The notes under the pieces are model-generated. The model made no database searches. It saw nothing but the letters and a program-made list of their open reading frames with translations, and was not told the DNA's origin. Shown here one piece after another: positions 56,269-64,000 of a DNA stretch of 64,000 nucleotides (position 1 is the first letter of the stretch; each line of letters opens with the position of its first letter). The stretch comes from Roseibium suaedae (GTDB taxonomy: Bacteria; Pseudomonadota; Alphaproteobacteria; Rhizobiales; Stappiaceae). The translations under genes and the position numbers were made by a program. The stretch lies in contig NZ_FRBW01000003.1 of assembly GCF_900142725.1 (NCBI RefSeq), positions 186,001-250,000 of the forward strand, written 5' to 3'.

Positions 56269-57811
56269 GGTCAGCCTCCAGGGACAGAAGCGCGATGTCA
56301 CCAACGCTGGCGACCAGATCTCCGCTGGAGACGATCTCCGCCGCAGCCTTCAGGTCCGGCGCCATGTAGCGGTCCTCGTCCAGAGTCGAAACCTTGGAGC
56401 GCAGGCAGCTGACGGCCGCCTGAAGCGCCTTGCTGGTGGCAAGCGGCGTGCGGCATTCGACACCAAGACCAGCGCAGAGCAGCTCGACACCGAGGATATT
56501 CGCCAGATTGTCCGTCATGCGGCCAAGGCGGCGGGCACCATGGGCGGCCATGGAGACATGGTCTTCCTGATTGGCACTGGTCGGTGTGGAATCCGTCGAA
56601 CACGGATGGGCCAGATGCTTGTTCTCGCTCATCAGGGCAGCGGTCGTCACTTCCGCGATCATCAGGCCGGAGTTGAGGCCCGGATCCTTGGCAAGGAACG
56701 GCGGCAAGTCGAAGGACAGGGTCGGATCGACCATCAGGGCCACCCGGCGCTGGGCAATGGACCCAAGTTCGGCCACAGCCAGCGCGATCTGGTCAGCAGC
56801 AAAGGCCACGGGCTCGGCGTGGAAATTGCCGCCGGAAACGATGCGTCCAGCTTCCGTCAGAACCAAGGGATTATCGGTTGCCGCATTGGCCTCAATGCGC
56901 AGCGTGTTGCCGGCCATGCGCAGAAGATCGACGCAGGCCCCAGCAACCTGCGGCTGGCAGCGGATGCAGTAAGGGTCCTGCACGCGGGTGTCACCTTCCC
57001 GGTGGCTTTCGCGAATTTCAGATCCGTCCATCAGGCGGCGCATGGCAGCGGCGACTTCGATCTGGCCCCGGTGGCCACGCAGCTCGTGAATTTCCGGCAA
57101 CAAGGGCGCCGTGGAGCCCATGATGGCATCGGTGGACAGCGCTGAGGTGACAAGGCAGGTCTCAGCAAGCCGCCAGGCCTCGAACAGGCCAACCAGCGCA
57201 TAGGCGGTGGAGAACTGGGTGCCGTTGATGAGACCCAGCCCTTCCTTGGGACCGAGGACGACCGGCTCAAGTCCGGCTTTCGCCAGGGCCTCGCGACCAG
57301 ACAGACGCTCACCGGCATAATCGGCCTCCCCGGCGCCGATCATGACGGCCGTCATATGGGCAAGCGGTGCCAGATCGCCAGACGCCCCGACAGAGCCCTG
57401 AGCCGGAACCACAGGGGTCACGCCTTTTTCCAGCATCGCCTCGATCAGCTCCAGAACCGTCCAGCGGACCCCGGAGGCACCACGGGCAAGAGACAGGAGT
57501 TTCAAGGCCATCATCAGCCGCACGATGGCAGCGGGCATATCATCGCCCACGCCGCAGCAATGGGACAGAATGAGATTGCGCTGAAGGGTTTCCGTATCTT
57601 CAGGAGCGATCTTGACGCTGGCGAGCTTGCCGAACCCGGTGTTGACACCATAGACGGCTTCCGCGCCCTGGGCCGCTTCCCGCACACGCTCTGCAGCCGC
57701 CGCAATGGCCGGGCGGGCCGCACGGTCTATGGTGACGGCAGCACCGGAGCGGTAGATCTCCTCAAGATCGGCAAGGCTCACCTTGCCCGGGGTCAGAACC
57801 AGACGGTTCAT
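56255..57811 (-). CDS. hutH: Histidine ammonia-lyase
   Basis: 518 residues from ATG 57811, overlapping the hutI stop (ATGA). The frame runs on upstream to 57934, but within hutI. The MIO-forming Ala-Ser-Gly is A143-S144-G145 in [11 protein letters not shown], as in characterised enzymes, and the active-site Tyr stretch [13 protein letters not shown] is near 50-62. It deaminates histidine to urocanate. Coupled to hutI and hutG. Confidence 0.96.
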   Translation of the reverse strand: MNRLVLTPGKVSLADLEEIYRSGAAVTIDRAARPAIAAAAERVREAAQGAEAVYGVNTGFGKLASVKIAPEDTETLQRNLILSHCCGVGDDMPAAIVRLMMALKLLSLARGASGVRWTVLELIEAMLEKGVTPVVPAQGSVGASGDLAPLAHMTAVMIGAGEADYAGERLSGREALAKAGLEPVVLGPKEGLGLINGTQFSTAYALVGLFEAWRLAETCLVTSALSTDAIMGSTAPLLPEIHELRGHRGQIEVAAAMRRLMDGSEIRESHREGDTRVQDPYCIRCQPQVAGACVDLLRMAGNTLRIEANAATDNPLVLTEAGRIVSGGNFHAEPVAFAADQIALAVAELGSIAQRRVALMVDPTLSFDLPPFLAKDPGLNSGLMIAEVTTAALMSENKHLAHPCSTDSTPTSANQEDHVSMAAHGARRLGRMTDNLANILGVELLCAGLGVECRTPLATSKALQAAVSCLRSKVSTLDEDRYMAPDLKAAAEIVSSGDLVASVGDIALLSLEADHAAV

Positions 57812-59028
57812 TCCATTCCTCCAAAATAACGGGAAATAAGCGGATTGAAGCCAACCCGGTAGCTGAGTTCCGCCGGATGCTCGATGCCCCAGACCGCTAG
57901 ATCGGCGCGTTTGCCAACCTCCAGCGTGCCGCAATCGGTCAGCCCTAAAGCCTGCGCCGCATTGCGTGTTGCGCCCGCAAGTGCCTCCTCCGGCGTCATG
58001 CGGAACAGGGTGCAGCCCATGTTCAGGGTGAAGAGCAGCGAATTGACGGGCGATGTGCCCGGATTGCAGTCGGTCGCCAGCGCCATCGGCACCCCATGCT
58101 GACGCAGCAGTGCGACCGGCGGCGCCTTTGTTTCGCGCAGCATGTAATAGGCGCCGGGCAGCATGACGGCGACCGTTCCGGCAGCGGCCATGGCCTTCAC
58201 ACCTGCCTCGTCCAGATGCTCCAGATGATCTGCAGACAGGGCGCCATAGCTTGCGGCCAGCGCCGCACCGCCGAGATTGGAAAGCTGCTCAGCATGAAGC
58301 TTCACCGGCAGTCCAAGGGCCTTGGCGCGGTCGAAGACCCGGGCGATCTGCTCCGGAGAAAAGGCGATGCCTTCGCAAAAGCCATCAACCGCATCCACCA
58401 GCCCTTCCGCATGGGCCTGCTCCAGCGCCGGGAGGCAAACCTCGTCGATGTAGCGGTCCGGCTCGCCCTTGTATTCGGGCGGCTCTGCATGGGCGGCAAG
58501 AAAGCTGGTCTTCACCCGGATCGGGCGGAGCTGGCCGATGCGCCTTGCAGCCCGCAGCATGTTGAGTTCGCTCTCGATGGAGAGACCATAGCCGGACTTG
58601 ATCTCAAGGGCCGTCACACCTTCCCAGATCAGGGTATCAACGCGCGGCAGGGAGACTTCGAGCAGCTGATCAACAGAGGCTTGCCGGGTCGCCTTGACCG
58701 ACGAGACGATGCCGCCACCTGCCCTTGCGATCTCTTCGTAGGTCGCGCCTTCCAGGCGCATCTCGAACTCGCGGGCGCGGTTGCCGCCATAGACGATGTG
58801 GGTGTGGCAATCGATCAGCGCGGGCGTGACCAGCGCACCCTGAAGGTCCCGCTTCGGCAGCCCGGTGTAGGCTTCGGGCAGATCCGTTTCCTTGCCAATC
58901 CAGGCAATGGTTTCCCCCTTCACCACCAGTGCGCCACCGGGCCGGAGCCCATAGGCTTCGCCGCCGGGCACCATCGTGGCAAGTTTGGCATTGGTCAGAA
59001 GGAAGCTTGTCACTGGCCTGATTTCCAC
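57808..59028 (-). CDS. hutI: Imidazolonepropionase
   Basis: 406 residues from a GTG at 59028; another GTG at 59013 is an equally possible start, as no strong ribosome site marks either. Metal-binding [10 protein letters not shown] near 73, a [11 protein letters not shown] motif, and [10 protein letters not shown] in the C-terminal part identify the amidohydrolase HutI. It opens the imidazolone ring to N-formimino-glutamate. First gene of the leftward hut operon, divergent from hutF. Confidence 0.95.
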   Translation of the reverse strand: MEIRPVTSFLLTNAKLATMVPGGEAYGLRPGGALVVKGETIAWIGKETDLPEAYTGLPKRDLQGALVTPALIDCHTHIVYGGNRAREFEMRLEGATYEEIARAGGGIVSSVKATRQASVDQLLEVSLPRVDTLIWEGVTALEIKSGYGLSIESELNMLRAARRIGQLRPIRVKTSFLAAHAEPPEYKGEPDRYIDEVCLPALEQAHAEGLVDAVDGFCEGIAFSPEQIARVFDRAKALGLPVKLHAEQLSNLGGAALAASYGALSADHLEHLDEAGVKAMAAAGTVAVMLPGAYYMLRETKAPPVALLRQHGVPMALATDCNPGTSPVNSLLFTLNMGCTLFRMTPEEALAGATRNAAQALGLTDCGTLEVGKRADLAVWGIEHPAELSYRVGFNPLISRYFGGME

Positions 59029-59037
59029 ACTTGATTA

Positions 59038-59056
59038 AATCGCGTTATTAGCGATT
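59038..59056. promoter_or_regulatory. Inverted repeat in the hutI-hutF promoter region, HutC operator candidate
   Basis: AATCGC-N7-GCGATT, followed at once by a TGCATGCA palindrome (59058-59065), in the 67-bp gap between the divergent hutI and hutF starts. It does not match the Pseudomonas or Klebsiella HutC consensus I remember, so the HutC link is inferred from position only. Confidence 0.5.
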
Positions 59057-59095
59057 ATGCATGCACATATTAACGTGTCAACGAGGATTGAGCCC

Positions 59096-60496
59096 ATGCC
59101 GGAACAAAGCCCAAAGACCCAGGAAATGATCTTTGCGGAACAGGCCCTTACGCCCTCCGGCTGGCAAAAGGACGTGCTGGTGGAAATCTCCGGTGACGGG
59201 CGGATCACCAGCATTACTGCCGGAAAGCAGCCTGCGGCAAACCAGCCTGTCACCCGCGTTGCAACGCTTTTGCCTGCGCCGGTGAACCTCCACAGCCATG
59301 CGTTCCAGCGGGCCATGGCAGGCATGAGCGAGCGGCGCGGCCCGGAAGCAATCGACACGTTCTGGACCTGGCGCCAGATCATGTTCCGCTTTCTGGAAAC
59401 CCTGACCCCGGATGACATCGAGGCCATTGCTGCCTTGGTGCAGCTTGAAATGCTGGAGGCCGGTTACGCCGCCGTGGGCGAATTCCACTATGTCCACCAC
59501 CAGCCGGACGGCACGCCCTACGCCAACATTGCAGAACTCAGCGAGCGCATTGCTGCCGCCAGTGCAGCGACCGGAATCGGCCTGACCCTGCTTCCCGTTC
59601 TCTATAGCCAGGGCGGTGTCGACGGCCGCCCCCTGAAACCAGGTCAGATCCGGTTCGGAAATGATTTCAATCGCTTCCAGAGACTTCATGAAGCAGCCTC
59701 AAAGACTGTTGCTGGACTTTCTGCCGATGCGCGGATCGGTGTCGCGCCCCATTCCCTGCGGGCCGTGACAAGAGATCAGCTGGCCGACTGTGTGACGCTC
59801 GCAGGCTCTTCACCGCTTCACATGCACCTGGCTGAACAGGTCGGCGAAGTGGCTGAAGTTGAAGAGGCCTATGGCAAGCGCCCGGTGGACTGGCTGCTGA
59901 ATGCCCATGAAGTGAAGGACAATTGGTGCCTGATCCACTGCACCCAGATGACTCCGGAAGAAACAGTCGGTCTTGCCCGCACCGGCGCGGTCGCTGGCCT
60001 CTGCCCGATCACCGAGTCCAGCCTTGGCGACGGTATCTTCGACGGCGTGCGCTATCTGGAAGCGGGTGGACGCTTTGGCACGGGTTCTGATTCCAACATC
60101 CGGATTTCCCTCTCCGAAGAGCTGCGCACCTTCGAATATTCCCAACGCCTGCGTGACAAGTGCCGGGCGACAGTGGCAACCCCGGACCACTCCACGGGAC
60201 GGGTCGTCTATGAAGCAGCGGCAAGCGGCAGTGCTCAGGCAGCAGGCCGCGCCTCCGGCGCCTTGGAAGCAGGACGTTTTGCCGACCTTCTGGCACTTGA
60301 CGGCAAGGCCATGGATCTGGAAGGAACGGCCGGCGATGAAACGCTGGACACCTGGATCTTTGCGGGCGATGACCGGATGGTTGCCGATGTCTGGTCCGCT
60401 GGCCGCCATGTGGTGACGGGCGGCACGCACAAGAACGCCGATGCCATTCGCGAAAAATACCGCCGGACCATGCGGGAATTGAGACAGAGACTGTGA
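59096..60496 (+). CDS. hutF: Formimidoylglutamate deiminase
   Basis: 466 residues from ATG 59096 with GAGGA 8 bp upstream; an in-frame ATG at 59057 lies in the operator region. The amidohydrolase pattern is visible: NLHSHAFQRAMAGM (metal His pair), HYVHHQPDGTPYA, GVAPHSLRAV, HLAEQ, and GTGSDSNIRIS with the metal Asp. It converts N-formimino-L-glutamate to N-formyl-L-glutamate and ammonia. Divergent from hutI; its stop overlaps hutC. Confidence 0.95.
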   Translation: MPEQSPKTQEMIFAEQALTPSGWQKDVLVEISGDGRITSITAGKQPAANQPVTRVATLLPAPVNLHSHAFQRAMAGMSERRGPEAIDTFWTWRQIMFRFLETLTPDDIEAIAALVQLEMLEAGYAAVGEFHYVHHQPDGTPYANIAELSERIAAASAATGIGLTLLPVLYSQGGVDGRPLKPGQIRFGNDFNRFQRLHEAASKTVAGLSADARIGVAPHSLRAVTRDQLADCVTLAGSSPLHMHLAEQVGEVAEVEEAYGKRPVDWLLNAHEVKDNWCLIHCTQMTPEETVGLARTGAVAGLCPITESSLGDGIFDGVRYLEAGGRFGTGSDSNIRISLSEELRTFEYSQRLRDKCRATVATPDHSTGRVVYEAAASGSAQAAGRASGALEAGRFADLLALDGKAMDLEGTAGDETLDTWIFAGDDRMVADVWSAGRHVVTGGTHKNADAIREKYRRTMRELRQRL

Positions 60497-61200
60497 ACCT
60501 GCGCGTGAAAGAGCCCAATTCCTGGACCCAGATCCGTGAGGAGCTGCTTCGGCGCATCAACGAGCGCGTCTGGCAGCCCGGGGAAACCATTCCCGGCGAG
60601 GCGGATCTGGCGGAGGAGTTCGGCTGCGCCCGGACCACCGTCAACCGCGCGCTCAGGGATCTGGCGGAGACCGGGCTCGTGATCCGCAAGCGCAAGGCGG
60701 GAACGCGGGTGGCCGTCAATCCGCCCCACAAGGCGACGCTCACGATTCCGATCATCCGCGAGGAAGTCGAGGCCCGCGGTGCGGAGCATCGCCATGTGCT
60801 GACGCTCAAGGAAATCCGCCCGCTTCCGCCCCATTTGCACGCAGCCTTCCCAGTACCGCCGGGGGCAGACGCCCTCTACACGGAAACGCTGCATTATGCG
60901 GATGACCGTCCCTTCCTCTATGAGGAGCGCTATACCAATCTGGAAGCCGTGCCGGAAATGTCCGTCGCCCCGATGGACAAGATCAGCCTGAACGAATGGC
61001 TGGTCCAGAACGCCCCCTACACAACCGGCGACATGACCTTCTTCGCCATCTCGGCCGACACGGCCCTGGCGCGTTTCTTCGAATGTCCTGTTGGAACGGC
61101 GCTTTACGTGGTCGAGCGCATCACCTGGAACAGCGACCTGCCGATCACCCATGTCCGCATGACCTATGCCCCCGGCTACCGCATGCGTACGCGGATCTGA
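60493..61200 (+). CDS. hutC: Histidine utilisation repressor, GntR/UTRA family
   Basis: 235 residues from a GTG at 60493 that overlaps the hutF stop. N-terminal GntR winged helix (WTQIREELLRRINERVWQPGETIPGEADLAEEFGCARTTVNRALRDL type; recognition helix around CARTTVNRAL), then a UTRA effector domain from about residue 90 (EEVEARGAEHRHVL; ERYTNLEAVPEM; VVERITWNSDLPITHVR). HutC proteins bind urocanate and release the hut promoters. It should act on the shared hutI-hutF region. Confidence 0.92.
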   Translation: MNLRVKEPNSWTQIREELLRRINERVWQPGETIPGEADLAEEFGCARTTVNRALRDLAETGLVIRKRKAGTRVAVNPPHKATLTIPIIREEVEARGAEHRHVLTLKEIRPLPPHLHAAFPVPPGADALYTETLHYADDRPFLYEERYTNLEAVPEMSVAPMDKISLNEWLVQNAPYTTGDMTFFAISADTALARFFECPVGTALYVVERITWNSDLPITHVRMTYAPGYRMRTRI

Positions 61201-61204
61201 GGCC

Positions 61205-62107
61205 CTAGCCGAATGTTCTGATGGCCAGGGAAATTGCTCCCGAGAGCCCGTCCCCTTGGGGCTCCTTAAGCAGCGATCTGTGATGGGGCGCAATCCAAGA
61301 ATCATAGGACCGGCTCAGGCCACCGAGCAGGCACAGGGCATCACAGCCATCGAAGCGGATCTTGTCCAACGACAGATTGATAAGATGGGCGGCCTCACTG
61401 AGGATCTGAATCGCGGCTTCATCGCCCTGGCCGGCAGATGAGAACAGGTCCGCGGCATAGGTCGCAAATGCTGACGGCGGGGAGGATTTTGCAAAGCTGA
61501 TCACGCCGGACAGGCCGTTGCCAAACCCGGCAAGGGTCTTCTCCAGAAGTGGAGTAAAGGGCCTGAGACCGTCGCAGGCGAGAAGGCATTCCTCCAGCAG
61601 CGCCCGGCCCAGCCTCGCGCCACCACCATGATCTCCGAGCAGAAAGCCTCGTCCCCCGAGGGAGGTCAGTTCGCTGCCCTGCCGTGCCATGAACAGCGAT
61701 CCTGTGCCAAGGATCGCGATCATGCCATCTCTTGGGCCAAGCGCCCCCTCCAGGGCAATCACACCATCGGAACGGACTTCAGAGAATGAAAAAGGCAGGA
61801 GCGGTTTCAGCCGCTCGCCTGCCTGGCCGGTCATGCTGCCGGCAAGGCCGAGGTAGGCCGGATAAAGCTCCAGATCCTGCGCGAGACCCGCATGTTCAAG
61901 CGCTTGCCGGCACACTTGCAGGATCGTCTGCAATGCCCCATCCGGGTCCGTGGTGATGTTGGCGGCCCCTGCCTGCGCACGCCCAAGGATCGCGCCGGAC
62001 CTGTCCGAGACCGCGGCACGGCAACTGGTGCCACCGCCATCAACACCCAGAAAATAGTCCGGTATTTTTGAACTCGATGACAAATGTTCGAACTCTTCGA
62101 TCGTCAT
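61205..62107 (-). CDS. BadF/BadG/BcrA/BcrD ATPase family kinase (N-acetylglucosamine kinase-like)
   Basis: 300 residues from ATG 62107; the frame continues to 62146 through a palindromic repeat that is unlikely to be coding. The phosphate-binding FLGVDGGGTSCRAAVSD near residue 20, GLAGSMTGQAG, ILGTGSLFMARQGSELTSLGGRGFLLGDHGGGARLGR in the centre, and CLLGGLSRS near the C-terminus are typical of the ASKHA hexosamine kinase branch. Convergent with hutC by 4 bp. No sugar operon is adjacent, so the substrate (an amino sugar by family) is open. The start codon lies inside a repeat arm, and no good ribosome site precedes it. Confidence 0.82.
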   Translation of the reverse strand: MTIEEFEHLSSSSKIPDYFLGVDGGGTSCRAAVSDRSGAILGRAQAGAANITTDPDGALQTILQVCRQALEHAGLAQDLELYPAYLGLAGSMTGQAGERLKPLLPFSFSEVRSDGVIALEGALGPRDGMIAILGTGSLFMARQGSELTSLGGRGFLLGDHGGGARLGRALLEECLLACDGLRPFTPLLEKTLAGFGNGLSGVISFAKSSPPSAFATYAADLFSSAGQGDEAAIQILSEAAHLINLSLDKIRFDGCDALCLLGGLSRSYDSWIAPHHRSLLKEPQGDGLSGAISLAIRTFG

Positions 62108-62230
62108 CCCGGCCAAGCAACGCGCGAGCCGGGACCGGTGAGCCAAAAGACTATCAAGTCCACAGAGCTCGGTCCCGAGATTTTTCGGCTCACCGGTCCC
62201 GGATCTTCGCTTCGCTGCGTCCGGGATGAT
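62103..62230. repeat. Long palindromic element with nested arms
   Basis: Outer arms CATCCCGG (62105-62112) and CCGGGATG (62221-62228); inner perfect 16-bp arms CCGGGACCGGTGAGCC (62129-62144) and GGCTCACCGGTCCCGG (62187-62202). It could fold into one long cruciform or hairpin. The left end overlaps the start codon of the BadF-type kinase gene. Confidence 0.8.
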
Positions 62231-62299
62231 GATCCGAGAGGTTACGAGCGGGAAAACTGGCTAAGCCAGCCTTTCCGCATGAGAAATTCCCTCCGTCTT

Positions 62300-62410
62300 C
62301 GTCCTGCCATGGCTTGACCATGGCATCCATGCCGTAACCTCGCCCCATATAAAAGCTGTGCTTTCAGGAGGTGGAACGGCATGGATTCCGGGTCAAGCCC
62401 GGAATGACGG
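62300..62410. repeat. Convergent pair of REP-like units
   Basis: Hairpin 62305-62325 (TGCCATGG/CCATGGCA, loop CTTGA), with CGTC outside and CCATGCCGTAACC inside, and hairpin 62385-62405 (ATTCCGGG/CCCGGAAT, loop TCAAG), with AACGGCATGG inside and GACGG outside. The first unit is nearly identical to 50411-50431. The rest of the gap between the kinase start (62107) and the CysQ-like stop (62553) holds no supported gene. Confidence 0.82.
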
Positions 62411-62552
62411 CGAGAGGAAAGGCTGGACACCCTATCCCCCTTGAGAACAGAGTTGATGACGATTTGATAGACTTACCGGGGACCTCATGCACCTGCCTGC
62501 CACAATAAATCTCAGATGCAGCATCAAAGAACCGGAATAAAGAACTGATAGA

Positions 62553-63386
62553 TCAAATATTTTCCAGAATTGACGGCGTGCTCATCGCCAGGAAGAACGG
62601 GTTGAGCAGATCTGCCTTTACCGCCCCCGGCTTGACCTCGTAGGACAAGGGAGCGCGGGTTTCGGCGACCAGCACTTCACCGCCCGCGGCCCGCAGCACC
62701 GCATCGCCCGCGCCGATATCCCACTGCATGGTCGGGGCAAGGCGCGGGTAGAAATCGGCCTTGGCTGCCGCCACCCAGCAAAGCTTCAGGCTGGAGCCGA
62801 CTGATACCATTTCCGCAACGGTCAGTTTCTCGATCAGCGCAGAGGTTTCCGGTGACAGATGCGAGCGGCTCGCCAGCACCGTCAGTCCTTCTGCGGGAAC
62901 CGCACGCACCGCGATGGACCGTACTTCCCCGATTTCGCCGTCGGCAACCGAACCTGCAAAAGCCCCCGTTGTGGGCGACGCCTCACCGCAAAGATCTTCC
63001 GGCAGGGCTCCGCCCCAGTAGATTTCGCCGAGCGCCGGAGCATAGACAACGCCGAATACCGGGACGCCCGCATCGATCAGGGCGATGTTGACCGTGAACT
63101 CGCCGTTTCGGGCGATGAATTCCTTGGTGCCATCCAGAGGATCGACGAGAAAATAGCGGCTTGCGGCTTGCGGCAGGTTGCCCGCTTCCACAGCCTCTTC
63201 CGCAACCACCGGAACGGACGGAAACAGATCGCTCAGCCCCGCCAGAATGATCTTTTCAGCCGCCTCATCCGCCACGGTCACGGGCGAACCATCTGCCTTG
63301 GATTCGGAGCCGAATGCGGAGCCATAGACATCCAGAATGGCATTGCCTGCCTCAATAGACAGATCGAGAAGAGCAGTATGAGGCAT
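62553..63386 (-). CDS. cysQ: 3'(2'),5'-bisphosphate nucleotidase, CysQ type
   Basis: 277 residues from ATG 63386 (GGTGGGA upstream); a longer frame to 63560 adds a stretch of unlikely protein. Inositol monophosphatase fold with the metal site VAEEAVEAG (near 66), the DPLDGTKEFI motif (near 86-95), and the late WDIGAGDAVLRAAGG motif. These enzymes remove the 3'-phosphate from PAP/PAPS and help recycle sulfate assimilation by-products. The gene is divergent from galE. Confidence 0.9.
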   Translation of the reverse strand: MPHTALLDLSIEAGNAILDVYGSAFGSESKADGSPVTVADEAAEKIILAGLSDLFPSVPVVAEEAVEAGNLPQAASRYFLVDPLDGTKEFIARNGEFTVNIALIDAGVPVFGVVYAPALGEIYWGGALPEDLCGEASPTTGAFAGSVADGEIGEVRSIAVRAVPAEGLTVLASRSHLSPETSALIEKLTVAEMVSVGSSLKLCWVAAAKADFYPRLAPTMQWDIGAGDAVLRAAGGEVLVAETRAPLSYEVKPGAVKADLLNPFFLAMSTPSILENI

Positions 63387-63613
63387 GAAGTCCCACCAAA
63401 CAGAGCTTTGAAAATCAGCACACCGGACCGGCGTATTCCTGCCGTGAATGCCCGGTTTTGCGCCCGGAGGCAATTGAGCAAGGCGTATTTTTGCCAAAGG
63501 ATGCAAGGTTCGTCCGGCATCTGTTGCAACTTCGCCAGATTTCCGGAATATCGCGGTCACACAAAGAGATTAGACACTGCCATTCATTTGAGATTCTGGA
63601 GTTCGATCAGGTC

Positions 63614-64000
63614 ATGACTGTTCTTATTACCGGCGGCGCCGGATACATCGGTTCCCACTGCTGCGTGACCTTTCTGGAAGCCGGTCTGGACGTCGTCGTC
63701 CTCGACAACCTTGTGAATGCCCGCGAAGAAAGCCTGAAGCGCGTTGCACAGATCACCGGCAAGTCCGTTTCCTTCGAACAGGGCGACATCCGTGACCGCG
63801 CCAGGATCGAGGAGATCCTGAAGGCCTATGGGGTCACCAGCGTCGTGCATTTCGCCGGGCTCAAGGCCGTGGGCGAATCCGTTGCCCAGCCCCTCGCCTA
63901 TTATGAGACGAATTTCGTCGGCACCCACGCGCTGCTCACGGCCATGGAAGCCTGCGGCGTCCACAAACTGATCTTTTCCTCTTCGGCCACTGTCTATGGC
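63614..64000 (+). CDS. galE: UDP-glucose 4-epimerase, 3' truncated by window
   Basis: 129 residues visible. NAD-binding TGGAGYIGSH at 6-15, DNL acidic pair near 36, and GDIRD, VVHFAGLKAVGES and NFVGTHALL stretches typical of GalE. The last residues SSSATVYG contain the active-site Ser region, and the catalytic Tyr-x3-Lys would lie just beyond the edge. It converts UDP-glucose and UDP-galactose for exopolysaccharide or lipopolysaccharide. Start ATG 63614 follows a weak AGG. Confidence 0.93.
   Translation, partial: MTVLITGGAGYIGSHCCVTFLEAGLDVVVLDNLVNAREESLKRVAQITGKSVSFEQGDIRDRARIEEILKAYGVTSVVHFAGLKAVGESVAQPLAYYETNFVGTHALLTAMEACGVHKLIFSSSATVYG

Overview
The window is a high-GC stretch of an alphaproteobacterial chromosome, most likely from the Hyphomicrobiales (a Stappiaceae-type organism such as Roseibium/Labrenzia or Pannonibacter). 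That placement is an inference from gene order, codon use, the number of ABC/TTT importers beside catabolic enzymes, and short palindromic repeats with 5-nt loops. No rRNA, tRNA, CRISPR array, transposase or integrase was recognised.

Layout. 1-4249: a plus-strand cassette cut by the left edge, made of the tail of a probable ZorC, a 1040-residue SNF2 helicase that fits ZorD (type I Zorya anti-phage defence), and 24 bp further on an ASCH-domain protein with a B3-like C-terminal domain. A gene-poor, lower-GC gap follows (4250-4662). 4663-7635: a SAM methyltransferase translationally coupled to a substrate-binding/permease fusion and a second permease, with no ATPase gene nearby. 7673-9772: a membrane class III nucleotide cyclase. 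10207-10869: a flavin reductase-like protein behind a 21-bp operator-like palindrome.

11137-22859: a catabolic module for an unidentified peptide or amide. It holds an M81 (MlrC-like) hydrolase, an oligopeptide-type ABC importer and two M20 amidohydrolases on the minus strand, a divergent IclR regulator with a palindrome in the shared promoter, and an amidase. A LysR gene follows (23028-23945). 24252-30879: the conserved but uncharacterised transglutaminase / ATP-grasp-alpha-E / transglutaminase operon, closed by a hairpin terminator. 30937-37254: a 2105-residue glycine-rich autotransporter.

37566-43608: a shikimate/dehydroshikimate catabolic operon. It has a tripartite tricarboxylate-type importer (TctC-TctB-TctA), a shikimate dehydrogenase and a QuiC-type 3-dehydroshikimate dehydratase, so imported shikimate would go to protocatechuate. 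A LysR gene (43705-44652) lies between this operon and a divergent FAD dehydrogenase / TIM-barrel isomerase pair. Both flanking promoters share a motif of about 20 bp containing TTGACGTTA. A DeoR regulator (47331-48176) and a Na/phosphate cotransporter with a PhoU-like tail (48499-50163) follow.

50592-61200: the histidine utilisation locus. hutI-H-G-U, followed by a polar amino-acid ABC importer, is on the minus strand; hutF and hutC are divergent. With HutF and HutG this is the five-step route: histidine, urocanate, imidazolonepropionate, formiminoglutamate, N-formylglutamate, glutamate plus formate. The window ends with a BadF/BcrA-type kinase whose start codon lies in a long palindromic repeat, a CysQ-like phosphatase, and the 5' part of galE.

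The part most likely to hold something undescribed is the left edge: a Zorya-like defence cassette carrying an ASCH/B3-like protein that would fit a role in sensing modified DNA.
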